This document shows, piece by piece, positions 1 to 7,386 of a stretch of DNA of 58,776 nt. Under the pieces are notes generated by a model. That model did no database searches, was not told the origin of the DNA, and was given only the letters and a program-made list of their open reading frames with translations. Source of the stretch: CAYLPU01 sp964385635 (GTDB lineage: Bacteria > Chloroflexota > Anaerolineae > B4-G1); the NCBI GenBank assembly GCA_964385635.1, contig CAYLPU010000021.1:1-58776 (forward strand), in the 5' to 3' direction. The position numbers were made by a program, and so were the translations under genes. Each line of letters begins with the position of its first letter. The first letter of the stretch is position 1.

Positions 1-288
1 CCCCCAATCCATCGATCCGCTTCCATCGAGCAGCAGGTGAACCGCCAGGTCCTCCTCCTCCTCGAACAACTTGACGAAGGGACGCTCCAGCCGGGCGTAG
101 ATGTTCCAGTCCACACGGCGCAGGTCATCGCCACGGGTGTAATCCCGGTAGTCGGCGAACTCGACCGAGGTACCGCGCCTGGTCGAGCGCCGCTCGCCCG
201 CGACCTGTCCGGCGCGAACGCGGCGGGCGACAAGGGAGAGGCGGTCCAGTTTGCGCAGGAACGCTTCAGAACACAGATTCCAGGACAT
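1..288 (-). CDS. DUF58 domain protein, N-terminal part (runs off window)
   Basis: The reading frame opens at an ATG at 288 and stays open to base 1 (96 codons), so the rest of the gene lies outside the window. The translation contains the DUF58 signature region: an RRVRAGQ-like stretch, GTSVEFADYRDY, RGDDLRRVDWN and then LLDGSGSMDW, the start of the von Willebrand A-like fold with its D-x-S-x-S metal site. DUF58 proteins normally sit next to a MoxR AAA+ ATPase. Here MoxR is on the same strand upstream, with an acyl-CoA dehydrogenase between them. The role is inferred to be a MoxR-coupled chaperone or assembly system. The family call is strong; the substrate is unknown. Confidence 0.85.
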   Translation of the reverse strand, partial: MSWNLCSEAFLRKLDRLSLVARRVRAGQVAGERRSTRRGTSVEFADYRDYTRGDDLRRVDWNIYARLERPFVKLFEEEEDLAVHLLLDGSGSMDWG

Positions 289-316
289 CAACGGATCCAA
301 GACGTCAACGGATTGG

Positions 317-1606
317 TTATTCGTAGACCTTCTCGTCGACTTGTTCTGCCTCCAGCGCGTCCGGTTCCACATCACGTACCTCGGGCCGCCCGGGCAGCAG
401 TTCCTTGTAGTACTCATGCTGGATGATGAGGTCCATCACCTCATTCGTGCCGGTCCAGATCATAATCAGCCGCGTGTCCCGCAGCAACCGCTCGATGGGA
501 TAGACGTTCGTGTAGCCGATACCACCCATAATCTGCATCGCGTGGTTGACCACCTGCCAGGCTCCGTCGGTGGCGAACTTCTTGGCCTCGGAGACGAGCC
601 GCCGGGAACGCCGGGGGTCATCCCCGCCGTCCACGCTGCGGGCCGCGCCGTAGACCAGCCCACGGGCAGCGTCCAGCAGGGTGATCGAGTCCGCCACCTT
701 GAAACTGACCGCCTGGAAGCGGCGGATCTTCTCCCCGAAGGCCCTGCGCTGGTCGGAGTAACGGGCCGCCACCTCCAGCGCCGCCCGCCCCATGCCGATG
801 GCCCCGGCAGCGCTGGTCATCCGCTCCGGGATCATCATACGATAGAAAATCTCCGCCGCCCCGTTCTCCGTCCCGACCAAGTTCTCGGCCGGCACGCGGA
901 CGTCCCGGAAGACGAGCCTACCCGTCCCGCCGCCCCGGGTGCCCAGCAGACCGTAGAGATACTCCACCTCTATCCCTTCGGCTTCGCTCAGGGCAGGCCC
1001 TTCGGCTTTGCTCAGGGCAGGCCCTGGCCCCCGCTCCACGATAAACGCGCTGATGGACTTGTAAGGCGGGACCTCTGGATCGGGATTGGTGCGGGCATAG
1101 ACCAGGAAGAAGTCCGCCTCGGCCGCGCCGACGATGAACCGCTTTTGGCCGCGCAGGACGTAGTAGTCCCCCTCCCGGCGGGCCTCGGTGGTGGTGCCAA
1201 AGAAGTCAGAGCCGCCCCGGGGCTCGGTGAGCGCCTCGGCGGCGATCATCTCCCCAGCCAGTAGCGGGCGCAGCCAGCGCTCCCTTTGCTCGGCAGTGCC
1301 GAAGGCCTCCAGCGCCTCGCCGACGATGCTGGGCATCACGTAGGCGCACGTCAGTGCCGTGCCCAGCACCCCCACCTCCTCGATGGCCACAATCTCATCC
1401 TCCCACCGCAGCCCTCGACCGCCGTACTGGGGCGGAAAGCGCAGCCCCAGCAGGTTGCGCTCCCCGGCCTCCCGAACGAAGTCACGAGGGTAGTGCACCC
1501 GGTCGGCGTCCATGTCCAGGATCAACTGGCGCGGCACCGATCGGACGAACTCTCGAACCTCGTCCCGTAGCGCGCGCTGCTCCTCGGTCAGCATCGCTTC
1601 AAACAT
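317..1606 (-). CDS. Acyl-CoA dehydrogenase family protein
   Basis: This 429-residue protein has the acyl-CoA dehydrogenase layout. It has an N-terminal helical domain (LTEEQRALRDEVREFV), a middle beta domain with AEALTEPRGGSDFFGT for the flavin and acyl chain, and a C-terminal helical domain with QRRAFGEKIRRFQAVSFKVAD and the QIMGGIGYTNVYPIERLLRDTR motif followed by GTNEV. It would oxidise an acyl-CoA to the enoyl-CoA using FAD in the cytoplasm. The substrate cannot be read. Two tandem 24-bp repeats add an extra PALSKAEG-PALSEAEG stretch between IVERGPG and IEVEYLYG. It lies between MoxR and DUF58 genes, which normally adjoin, so it looks inserted into that operon. Its start overlaps the stop of a 36-codon ORF. 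Confidence 0.92.
   Translation of the reverse strand: MFEAMLTEEQRALRDEVREFVRSVPRQLILDMDADRVHYPRDFVREAGERNLLGLRFPPQYGGRGLRWEDEIVAIEEVGVLGTALTCAYVMPSIVGEALEAFGTAEQRERWLRPLLAGEMIAAEALTEPRGGSDFFGTTTEARREGDYYVLRGQKRFIVGAAEADFFLVYARTNPDPEVPPYKSISAFIVERGPGPALSKAEGPALSEAEGIEVEYLYGLLGTRGGGTGRLVFRDVRVPAENLVGTENGAAEIFYRMMIPERMTSAAGAIGMGRAALEVAARYSDQRRAFGEKIRRFQAVSFKVADSITLLDAARGLVYGAARSVDGGDDPRRSRRLVSEAKKFATDGAWQVVNHAMQIMGGIGYTNVYPIERLLRDTRLIMIWTGTNEVMDLIIQHEYYKELLPGRPEVRDVEPDALEAEQVDEKVYE
974..1021. repeat. Two tandem 24-bp in-frame repeat units inside the acyl-CoA dehydrogenase gene
   Basis: Units at 974-997 and 998-1021 differ at one base (cccttcggcttcgctcaggg versus cccttcggctttgctcaggg, each followed by cagg). 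Being 24 bp they keep the frame and add PALSKAEG and PALSEAEG on the minus strand. They fall in a surface loop of the beta domain where family members have no such insert. This looks like a coding-tolerated mobile microrepeat. Confidence 0.85.
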
Positions 1607-1709
1607 TGAGCACCTCCCACCACACTACCACCTCTCTCTGCGCCAGCCACTGGGTGAAGTGTTGGACACCCTCGACGAAGATGCTACGGGATTTACATTT
1701 CTTTGACAT
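1599..1709 (-). CDS. Small ORF (36 aa), unrecognised, overlapping the acyl-CoA dehydrogenase start
   Basis: ATG at 1709 is preceded by a near-perfect Shine-Dalgarno (GGAGGTG, 5 nt before the start). The ORF starts MSKKCKSRSIFVEGVQHF, is rich in Trp and Val toward the end, and stops at 1599-1601, overlapping the ATG of the downstream dehydrogenase (1606) by 8 nt. It lies between that gene and moxR. The overlap suggests translational coupling. It could be a real small protein or a leader peptide. No family is recognised. Confidence 0.5.
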   Translation of the reverse strand: MSKKCKSRSIFVEGVQHFTQWLAQREVVVWWEVLNV

Positions 1710-1738
1710 TACTTCACCTCCATTGGATTCGTACTCCC

Positions 1739-2719
1739 TCACGGCTCGGCTACCGCCCCCACCACCTCTGCCACCACGTCGTCAGTGCTCACCCCCTCCG
1801 CCTGTCCCTCAAAGTTGAGCAAAATACGGTGGCGCAGCGCAGCCAGGACGACCGCCCGCAGGTCCTCAAAGGCGACGTTGTATCGTCCGGCCAAGAGCGC
1901 CGTCACCTTGCCGCCCAGGATGAGCGCCTGCGCGCCACGGGGGCTGGAGCCGTAGCGCACGTACCTCCGCACCGTCTCCGGGGCCGTGTCGCTCTCAGGG
2001 TGAGTGGCGATCGTCAGGCGGGCAGCGTAGTCGGCCACGGGCGAGGCGACAGGCACCTGCCGGGCCAGCGCCCCCATCGCCAGCACCGCCGCCCCGTCGG
2101 CCACGAGACCAACCTCCGGCTCCACCTCACCCGTGGTGCGGTTCAGGATCTCCACCAATTCCTGCGAGGAAGGATACTCGATATTGACCTTGAAGAGAAA
2201 GCGATCCAGTTGGGCCTCCGGCAGCGGGTAGGTGCCCTCCATCTCAATAGGGTTCTGCGTCGCCAGCACCAGGAAGGGGGGCTCCAGTGTGTAGGAGCGA
2301 TTGGCAACGGTGACGGTGCACTCCTGCATCGCCTCCAGCAGCGCTGACTGGGTCTTAGGAGTGGCGCGGTTGATCTCGTCGGCCAGGAGCAGATTGGTGA
2401 AGACTGGCCCCGGCTGGAAGCGGAACTCCCGCCGCCCGTCCTCAGCCTCTTCCAGGATGTCGGTGCCGATGATGTCGGCCGGCATCAGGTCGGGGGTAAA
2501 CTGGATGCGGGCGAATTTAAGGTCGAGCACCTGTGCCAGCGTGCGCACCAGCATCGTCTTGCCCAGGCCGGGCACGCCCTCCAGCAGCGCGTGCCCCCCG
2601 GCGATGAGGCAGATGAGCACGTGGCGGACCACCTCTCGTTGGCCGACGATGATCTTGCCGACCTCGGCCTCGATGCGGGTGGCGGTTTCGCGGAATTGGG
2701 TGGGTGTGATTCCAGACAT
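1739..2719 (-). CDS. MoxR family AAA+ ATPase
   Basis: MoxR-type AAA+ ATPase (326 aa) with Walker A EGVPGLGKTM, Walker B LLADEINRATPKTQ, sensor-1 LATQNPIE and the family stretch GTYPLPEAQLDRFLFK. The ATG at 2719 is chosen over an upstream in-frame one because AAGGA lies about 7 nt before it and conserved sequence begins there (MSGITPTQF). MoxR proteins are ATP-dependent remodelling chaperones that work with VWA/DUF58 partners. A DUF58 protein starts at 288 on the same strand. It begins 11 nt after the stop of the upstream epimerase, so they are probably co-transcribed. Confidence 0.93.
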   Translation of the reverse strand: MSGITPTQFRETATRIEAEVGKIIVGQREVVRHVLICLIAGGHALLEGVPGLGKTMLVRTLAQVLDLKFARIQFTPDLMPADIIGTDILEEAEDGRREFRFQPGPVFTNLLLADEINRATPKTQSALLEAMQECTVTVANRSYTLEPPFLVLATQNPIEMEGTYPLPEAQLDRFLFKVNIEYPSSQELVEILNRTTGEVEPEVGLVADGAAVLAMGALARQVPVASPVADYAARLTIATHPESDTAPETVRRYVRYGSSPRGAQALILGGKVTALLAGRYNVAFEDLRAVVLAALRHRILLNFEGQAEGVSTDDVVAEVVGAVAEP

Positions 2720-2730
2720 AGCAGTGTCCT

Positions 2731-3561
2731 TTACTGAAAATAACTCCGACAGAACTCCAACGCCCGGCGCAGCGCGACCAGGCACTTCGCCTCGTCTCCA
2801 GCGTCCAACGCACTGGGATCGGTCTCGACGGTAATGGCCCCCCGATAGCCATCGCGAGCCAGGCGACGCAGGAACCCCGCCAGCGGCAGGTGGCCGTCCG
2901 GCGGCAAGCGATGCTCCCTCCCATCGTAATTGGATAGGTGCACGTGGGCCACCCGACCCCGCAGCCGCTCGTAGACCGCCAGCGGGTCCAGTCCCCAGGT
3001 GCCCAGGTGGGTTGTGTCGAGCGTCAGGTGGGGAAAACGTTCTAGTTCAGCAGGGCTGTTGAACCAGTAGCCGTTGATCCGTAACCCCAGGAACTGATTC
3101 GCCGGCATGTTCTCGACGGCGATCGTGACCTCTGTGCCAGTCTCTAAGTCCATCAGCCCATCGCGCAGGAAATGGTAGTATGGCTCGCGGCGGGGGAGTG
3201 GCACCGGCAGGAAGAAACGGCGCGGGCGGTAGGCGTGCCAGTGTCCCACGACGGCGTAGAGCCGGAACGGTAAGTGAGTCACGACCGTTGACGCTCCGAC
3301 CTCTTGCGCCAGCACCACCGTGCGCCGAAGCCGGCCCAATTGATCCGCCGGCCAATCGGGCACCTCGACGACAAAGGGGCTGTGGACGACGGGGATGGGC
3401 AGACCGTAGTCGGCGGACAACCGGCGCAGGTAGCCCGGTTGGCGGCTGTCCCAGCGGTGATCCACCAATACCTCGATGCCGTCGTAGCCAGCCTGGGCCG
3501 CCAGTTCGAAGACGCGGGCGGTGCCGTAACTATGGAGCGAACCAGTAGAAAGCGCAATCAC
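2731..3561 (-). CDS. Sugar phosphate isomerase/epimerase-like TIM-barrel protein (AP endonuclease family 2 fold)
   Basis: This 276-residue protein has the xylose-isomerase-like TIM-barrel pattern: GYDGIEVLVDH near the N-terminus, VVHSPFVVEVP, AVENMP (metal-ligand Glu), LDTTHLGTWG (Asp and His), VAHVHLSNYDG (His), and ITVETDPS (Glu) near the end. Such proteins isomerise or epimerise sugars or inositols, or act as endonuclease-IV relatives, through a divalent metal centre. The exact substrate is unknown. It probably shares a transcript with moxR, 11 nt downstream. Confidence 0.85.
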   Translation of the reverse strand: MIALSTGSLHSYGTARVFELAAQAGYDGIEVLVDHRWDSRQPGYLRRLSADYGLPIPVVHSPFVVEVPDWPADQLGRLRRTVVLAQEVGASTVVTHLPFRLYAVVGHWHAYRPRRFFLPVPLPRREPYYHFLRDGLMDLETGTEVTIAVENMPANQFLGLRINGYWFNSPAELERFPHLTLDTTHLGTWGLDPLAVYERLRGRVAHVHLSNYDGREHRLPPDGHLPLAGFLRRLARDGYRGAITVETDPSALDAGDEAKCLVALRRALEFCRSYFQ

Positions 3562-3580
3562 AACTCCTCCTACGTGCCTA

Positions 3581-3610
3581 TTACCTCTTCTGGCTTCTTT
3601 GTGCTATAAT
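3581..3610 (+). promoter_or_regulatory. Promoter of the antitoxin/toxin pair
   Basis: A perfect TATAAT lies at 3605-3610, with a weak -35 (TTACCT, 3581-3586) 18 nt upstream. Transcription would start near 3617, about 20 nt before the ATG at 3638, which has a GGAGG site. It faces away from the epimerase start at 3561. Confidence 0.55.
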
Positions 3611-3637
3611 AGTCTCAAACAAGCGGAGGTTATCAAA

Positions 3638-3907
3638 ATGTCCCTAAGGATGCCGGTTGCTGATGTCCCCGTCCCGGCCGCACTGGCGTATCCCCCACGG
3701 TTCATCCATGACGAACACGACAATGTGATAGGAGTGGTGCTCTCCCAAAGCGATTACCGCTTATTCCTTCGCGTTTTGGCTGCCCACATAGATTGGGAGA
3801 GGCTACCTCCATATCTCCAGGATGCCATTGACAACATGTTGGCTGACGAAGCCTTAACAGAGGACGGCGAACCCCGGCCACTACGTGACTTGCTGGTCCA
3901 GGAGTGA
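3638..3907 (+). CDS. Phd/YefM-like antitoxin (89 aa)
   Basis: This small acidic protein starts at ATG 3638 behind a GGAGG site. The segment VIGVVLSQSDYRLFLRVL resembles the 'VVLSxxxYxxL' core of Phd/RelB-type antitoxins, followed by a helical, acidic C-terminal tail suited to wrapping a toxin. Its stop overlaps the downstream GTG start by 4 nt (GTGA), a coupling typical of toxin-antitoxin operons. The partner toxin appears internally deleted, so the pair may no longer function. Assignment rests on size, pattern and context. Confidence 0.6.
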   Translation: MSLRMPVADVPVPAALAYPPRFIHDEHDNVIGVVLSQSDYRLFLRVLAAHIDWERLPPYLQDAIDNMLADEALTEDGEPRPLRDLLVQE

Positions 3908-4089
3908 CACGGGTGACCTATACTGTCCTCTTGTCGCCAGCCGCTGAGCGTGAATGGCGCAAGTTACCCCCTCCGATTCGCAAACGAGTAAACCGCGCCC
4001 TGCTAACGCTGGAAAACACTCTTCTTGATGATACCGCTCGCCAGGTATTGATCCTCCGCGTCGCCCATCGCCGCCAGGCGTATCGCTAA
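3904..4089 (+). pseudogene. RelE/ParE-type toxin remnant with internal in-frame deletion
   Basis: From GTG 3904 the frame gives 61 residues; family members have about 85-90. The N-terminal half (TYTVLLSPAAEREWRKLP, then helices ending ALLTLEN) and the last strand (VLILRVAHRRQAYR, the usual C-terminus of the family) are both present. The roughly 28 residues between them, which carry the central strands and the usual RIRVGDYRVIY core, are missing. The frame is kept, so this looks like an in-frame deletion. It is likely inactive, though the antitoxin gene upstream is intact. Confidence 0.6.
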
Positions 4090-4094
4090 TCATC

Positions 4095-4514
4095 CTACAG
4101 GTAAGCCTTTCGCGACCGTCGCACCCATTCTCGTTCCGCCTCGAAGGTCAGCCCTGCCAGCGCCTCATCCCAGGTGAGCCAAACAGGCTCAAATTGCTCC
4201 TCCCCTCCGATAGGTGAAGCCAGGTGGTCCGTCAGCGCCATCAGGAAGTACCGCTCGGTACGCACGACATGCCGTCCTCCGTGATCGAACTCGACCACCT
4301 TGGTGCCCAGGTCGGCTTTGAGCACCAAGTCGGCGTAGCCGCTCTCCTCGCGGGTCTCTCGCAACGCCGCCGCCTGCACCTCCTCCCCCGGCTCTACGTG
4401 CCCCTTGGGCAGCCGTACCTCGCCCTGCCCGGGACGTCGCAGCACCAACACGCGACCACCGTGGACGACAACACCACCGGCAGCGGTGTAACGCACACTA
4501 TTCTCTTCGGCCAT
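4095..4514 (-). CDS. NUDIX hydrolase
   Basis: This 139-residue protein has a complete Nudix box, GHVEPGEEVQAAALRETREE followed by SGY, matching GX5EX7REUXEEXGU. It would hydrolyse a nucleoside diphosphate linked to another moiety, using Mg2+ held by the box glutamates. The ATG at 4514 is preferred over one 24 nt upstream because GAGAGG precedes it and AAGGVVVHGG follows as the usual first strand. It is on the same strand as the HAD hydrolase, and the two are probably co-transcribed. Substrate unknown. Confidence 0.9.
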   Translation of the reverse strand: MAEENSVRYTAAGGVVVHGGRVLVLRRPGQGEVRLPKGHVEPGEEVQAAALRETREESGYADLVLKADLGTKVVEFDHGGRHVVRTERYFLMALTDHLASPIGGEEQFEPVWLTWDEALAGLTFEAEREWVRRSRKAYL

Positions 4515-4535
4515 CACGTATCCTCTCAGTTGAGC

Positions 4536-4567
4536 CACCGAGTCACCAAGTCACCGAGTCACCGAAC
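4536..4567. repeat. Tandem 8-bp repeat (four units)
   Basis: Four units, caccgagt, caccaagt, caccgagt, caccgaac, lie between the NUDIX and HAD genes. The repeat runs into the HAD stop codon and encodes the last residues of that protein (CSVTR), so the repeat has reached coding sequence. Confidence 0.7.
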
Positions 4568-5249
4568 ACTGGTCCCCCAGCAAGTCATCCAGAGCCTCCC
4601 GCACCTCTTCCAGCGAGAGAAAGACCTGGTGAGCCTCGGAGAAGTCCCGCGATGCAATCCACGGGTTCGGCACGGCTACGCAGACCATCCCAGCCGCCCG
4701 AGCAGCAGCGACCCCCAGCGGAGCATCCTCCAGTACCAGGCAGCAGGCCGGAGGCACGCCCAGCCGGCCCGCTGCCAGCAGGTAAACATCAGGGGCGGGC
4801 TTGCCCCGCGCCACCTCGTCCCCCGTGGCGATGGCCTGGAAAAAACTCTCTATCGCCAACGTCCGCAACGCCAGCGTCACATATCGGCGATGACCAGAGG
4901 TGGCAATCCCCAGCGGAAGCCCACGGTCGGCCAGTTCATCCAGCAAGGGGTAGAGACCAGTGCAAGCGCGAAGCCGGGTCGGAACCGCCTCCAGGAACAA
5001 CCGGTCTCGCTCGTCCGCTGCCTCCTGGGGGCTGATGATGAGCCGGAAGTGCTGGCAGATGAGCCGGGCCGAATCCACCACCCGCAGCCCCAGAATGTCC
5101 GAGAACATCTGAGAGTCCAGCCGGTGCCCATAGCAGGCCAGCACCTGGTTCCACGCCCGCTCCGCCAGTGGCTCGCTACCCACCATCAGACCGTCCAGGT
5201 CAAAAATGACCGCGCGCAGCGAAGGATGATTTGATCGGGTTCCGAACAT
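4551..5249 (-). CDS. HAD superfamily hydrolase, beta-phosphoglucomutase-like
   Basis: HAD subfamily I protein (232 aa from ATG 5249; an ATG at 5276 is possible). Motif 1 is FDLDGLMVGSEPLAE, with the nucleophile and acid/base Asp pair. Motif 2 is IATSGHRR. Motif 3/4 are the GKPAPDVYLLAAGRLGV lysine and VLEDAPLGVAAARAAGM. A helical cap lies between motifs 1 and 2. Such proteins are phosphatases or phosphomutases of small sugar phosphates. The usual VDSEP is VGSEP here, a change outside the catalytic pair. Its C-terminus is encoded by a tandem repeat. Confidence 0.9.
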   Translation of the reverse strand: MFGTRSNHPSLRAVIFDLDGLMVGSEPLAERAWNQVLACYGHRLDSQMFSDILGLRVVDSARLICQHFRLIISPQEAADERDRLFLEAVPTRLRACTGLYPLLDELADRGLPLGIATSGHRRYVTLALRTLAIESFFQAIATGDEVARGKPAPDVYLLAAGRLGVPPACCLVLEDAPLGVAAARAAGMVCVAVPNPWIASRDFSEAHQVFLSLEEVREALDDLLGDQCSVTR

Positions 5250-5305
5250 CGTACACAACCTCGGCCTCCCCTCCATTCTTCATTCCCCATTCTCTACTCT
5301 CTATT

Positions 5306-6898
5306 TCACGGCTCCAACGAACTGAAATAATCCCGCACGTATTGCTTCAACCCCAGGGGAATATAACTTCCCTCCAGCGCGGCGCCGGCCTGCGCGGCGT
5401 AGTCGGCGTAGACTTCTCGATAGGGCACGCTAGCGCGGCCCCCCTCCGGGGCCGGGAGCGGCACTCCGCCAACCGGCACCCCTTCGTCTCCAGTCCCCTC
5501 GCCGCCCACGTCTACCCCGATCCCCTCCTCGTCAAAACGGTCAGGCACGTAGACCTCGTCGTAGGGCGCACCGGTGCCAGCGTCCTCGTGATGGCCAGGC
5601 TGCGTCTGTGGATCGCCGCCTGGTTGCTGCTCACCCGGCCCTCCACCCTGCTGCTCTCCCCCTTGAGCCATCTGTCCACCCGTGTCGCCCTGACCGAGCG
5701 GCTGTCCGGTGCGCGGTCAGGTGCCACCGGCCTGGGCGATCCGCTCCCGCCCTTCCTGCAACTGCGCCAGCGTGGACTCGACCACTTCCTGCCGCTGCAC
5801 CCGCTCTCCCGCCTCTCCCATCCGCTGCGCCGCCTCCTGGATCGCCTCCCGCGCCTCGGCTATGTCGCCGCGCTCTATGGCTTCGGCGGCCTGGGCCAAC
5901 TGTTCCGCCAGGTTGGGGTCGCTTTCGGCCAGCGCTTCCGCCGCCTCCGCCAACTCGCGGGCCAGTTCGAGTTCTTCCTCGCGAGTCAGCGGTTCCCCTT
6001 CCGCGCCACTATAATCAGCCAGTGCCTCGGCCGCCATCTGGTAGTCACCACTCGCCAAAGCCTCAGCAATGTCGCGAGTGAGTTCCGAATCGGCCATCCC
6101 CTCGGCAGCGCGTTCCAGCCCGGCTCGCACACCCGCCGCGCGGGAATCCTGCAGTTCCGCCAGCGCCTGCTCCGCCCCCGAAAGGGCCGCCACCGCTTCC
6201 TCCGGCGTCGCCTGGCCCTCCTCAAGGGCAACAATCGCCTCCTCCAGCGCCTGCAACAGCATCTCCCGCTCAGCCTCGGTCAGCCCCTCGGCCTGGGCCA
6301 CCTCTTCCCGTGTCGCCTCCAACTCCTCAATCTGCTGCTCAACGGCGGCGCGTACAGCGGCCCGCTGGAGCAATACGTCCTCCTGGGGATTCGGCAACCA
6401 GAGTGAGAGCACCAGTGCGACGGTGATCATACCGCAGGCAAGCAGTGCCCGGCGGTGAACCCTCAACGGCAGCATCAGACGGTGATCAACACGAGCGGCG
6501 GCGTCCAGCGTGTCGGCCAACTGTGTGGCGGCCATCGCCGGCGCCGTCCGCAGCCGGCCGGTACCGATCTCCACGGCTGTCATCAGTCGCTCGGCCAGTC
6601 CGTAGCGGCGGTCGAAGGTGCGCGCCGACGAGACCAGCGAGCGTGGGCGCATCCAGGCAACCGCCAGCCCAACCGCCGCGCCAGCGAGCGTCAACAGGCC
6701 CGCCAATCCGGCCAACCAACGAGCCATCATCAACGGCCACACCCGCGCCGCCACTGCCAGAAGCAGTCCCGCGCCAAGCCCGGCCACTGCTCCCCACGAC
6801 CCCCAGGTCAGGCTCTCAGCCAGCCTCAGCCGCAATCCCCACTGGCGCAGGTAACTCCTAACTCGACAATCTACCGCCATCACCTCACGCTTCATCAC
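5306..6898 (-). pseudogene. Coiled-coil membrane protein gene interrupted by an in-frame TGA
   Basis: One frame runs from GTG 6898 (or ATG 6895) to 5306, about 530 codons, with a single TGA at 5717-5719. Before the TGA are an Arg-rich start, two close membrane segments (about residues 35-85), another near 150-170 (ALLACGMITVALVLSLWL), and a long Ala/Glu/Leu coiled coil. After the TGA the frame continues through a Gly/Gln-rich linker (PRTGQPLGQGDTGGQMAQGG) to a conserved-looking tail, VPYREVYADYAAQAG...YVRDYFSSLEP. A CGA-to-TGA change or a sequencing error would explain it. It lies downstream of the ABC-2 exporter genes and upstream of moxR on the same strand. If real, two products result: a truncated membrane protein and a possible 121-residue tail from ATG 5671. 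Confidence 0.75.
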
Positions 6899-7077
6899 GT
6901 CCCAGTCGTTTGTTTGCTTTAGTCAAACAGAAGGAGACATCCTCTACATCTCCTTCCATCCCGGCGAAAAGGGAACCGGCATCGAACTGAATGAAAACAT
7001 GCATTGCGGTAAAAGCCGCGCGGTCGCTTTGACCAGTGGGGAGAAAGTCTCCATTTTACCCCACACTCTTGGGCCTT

Positions 7078-7230
7078 ATACTAACCGCACGCTGAATCTT
7101 CCATTTCGCTCCAGCCGGATTGCCAAATCCGGCGGCTTTACGCCTGAAATTGACACTAAATTGCCGCCAATGGCCTGGATTTGACAATCCAGGCCGAGCA
7201 ATGGTGGAAATTTTAGCGTGCGTTTGGTAT
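7078..7230. repeat. Nested-hairpin miniature repeat, copy 1, in the 6899-7386 intergenic gap
   Basis: Imperfect terminal inverted repeats (7078-7103 and 7205-7230, 21 of 26 matching) enclose two inner hairpins. One has 8-bp arms at 7114-7121/7126-7133 (GCCGGATT, loop gcca). The other has 10-bp arms at 7172-7181/7186-7195 (GGCCTGGATT, loop tgac). The same core (GGATTGCCAAATCC and its complement, flanked by GCTC...GAGC) recurs at 23.4 and 53.7 kb. Nothing else is recognised in this 488-bp gap between the second permease and the coiled-coil gene. Confidence 0.7.
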
Positions 7231-7386
7231 ATCTCCCTAATTTCCGCCCATTTACGCGCAAATGTGGGGTGCCAGACCTGGACATGAGGGTTACCGTGTC
7301 ACTTTTGCCTCAATGCGAAAACATATTACTCCGTTTTAGCAGAAAAGAAAAGCTGGCTCTAGGCTTGCTTCTTGCCCCTTGCTTCT

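Noticed and set aside
251..1264. Long plus-strand open frame opposite the acyl-CoA dehydrogenase
   Set aside because: It is the GC-rich antisense shadow of a clear enzyme gene and has no recognisable domain or ribosome site.
4536..4567. CRISPR-like repeats
   Set aside because: Units are only 8 bp and contiguous with no spacers.
5717..5719. Selenocysteine at the in-frame TGA
   Set aside because: The codon sits in a Gly/Gln/Pro-rich linker, not at a redox site, and no selenocysteine insertion hairpin is evident just downstream.
5231..6406. Long plus-strand open frame opposite the coiled-coil protein
   Set aside because: Low-complexity complement of the Ala/Glu-rich coiled coil; no family features.
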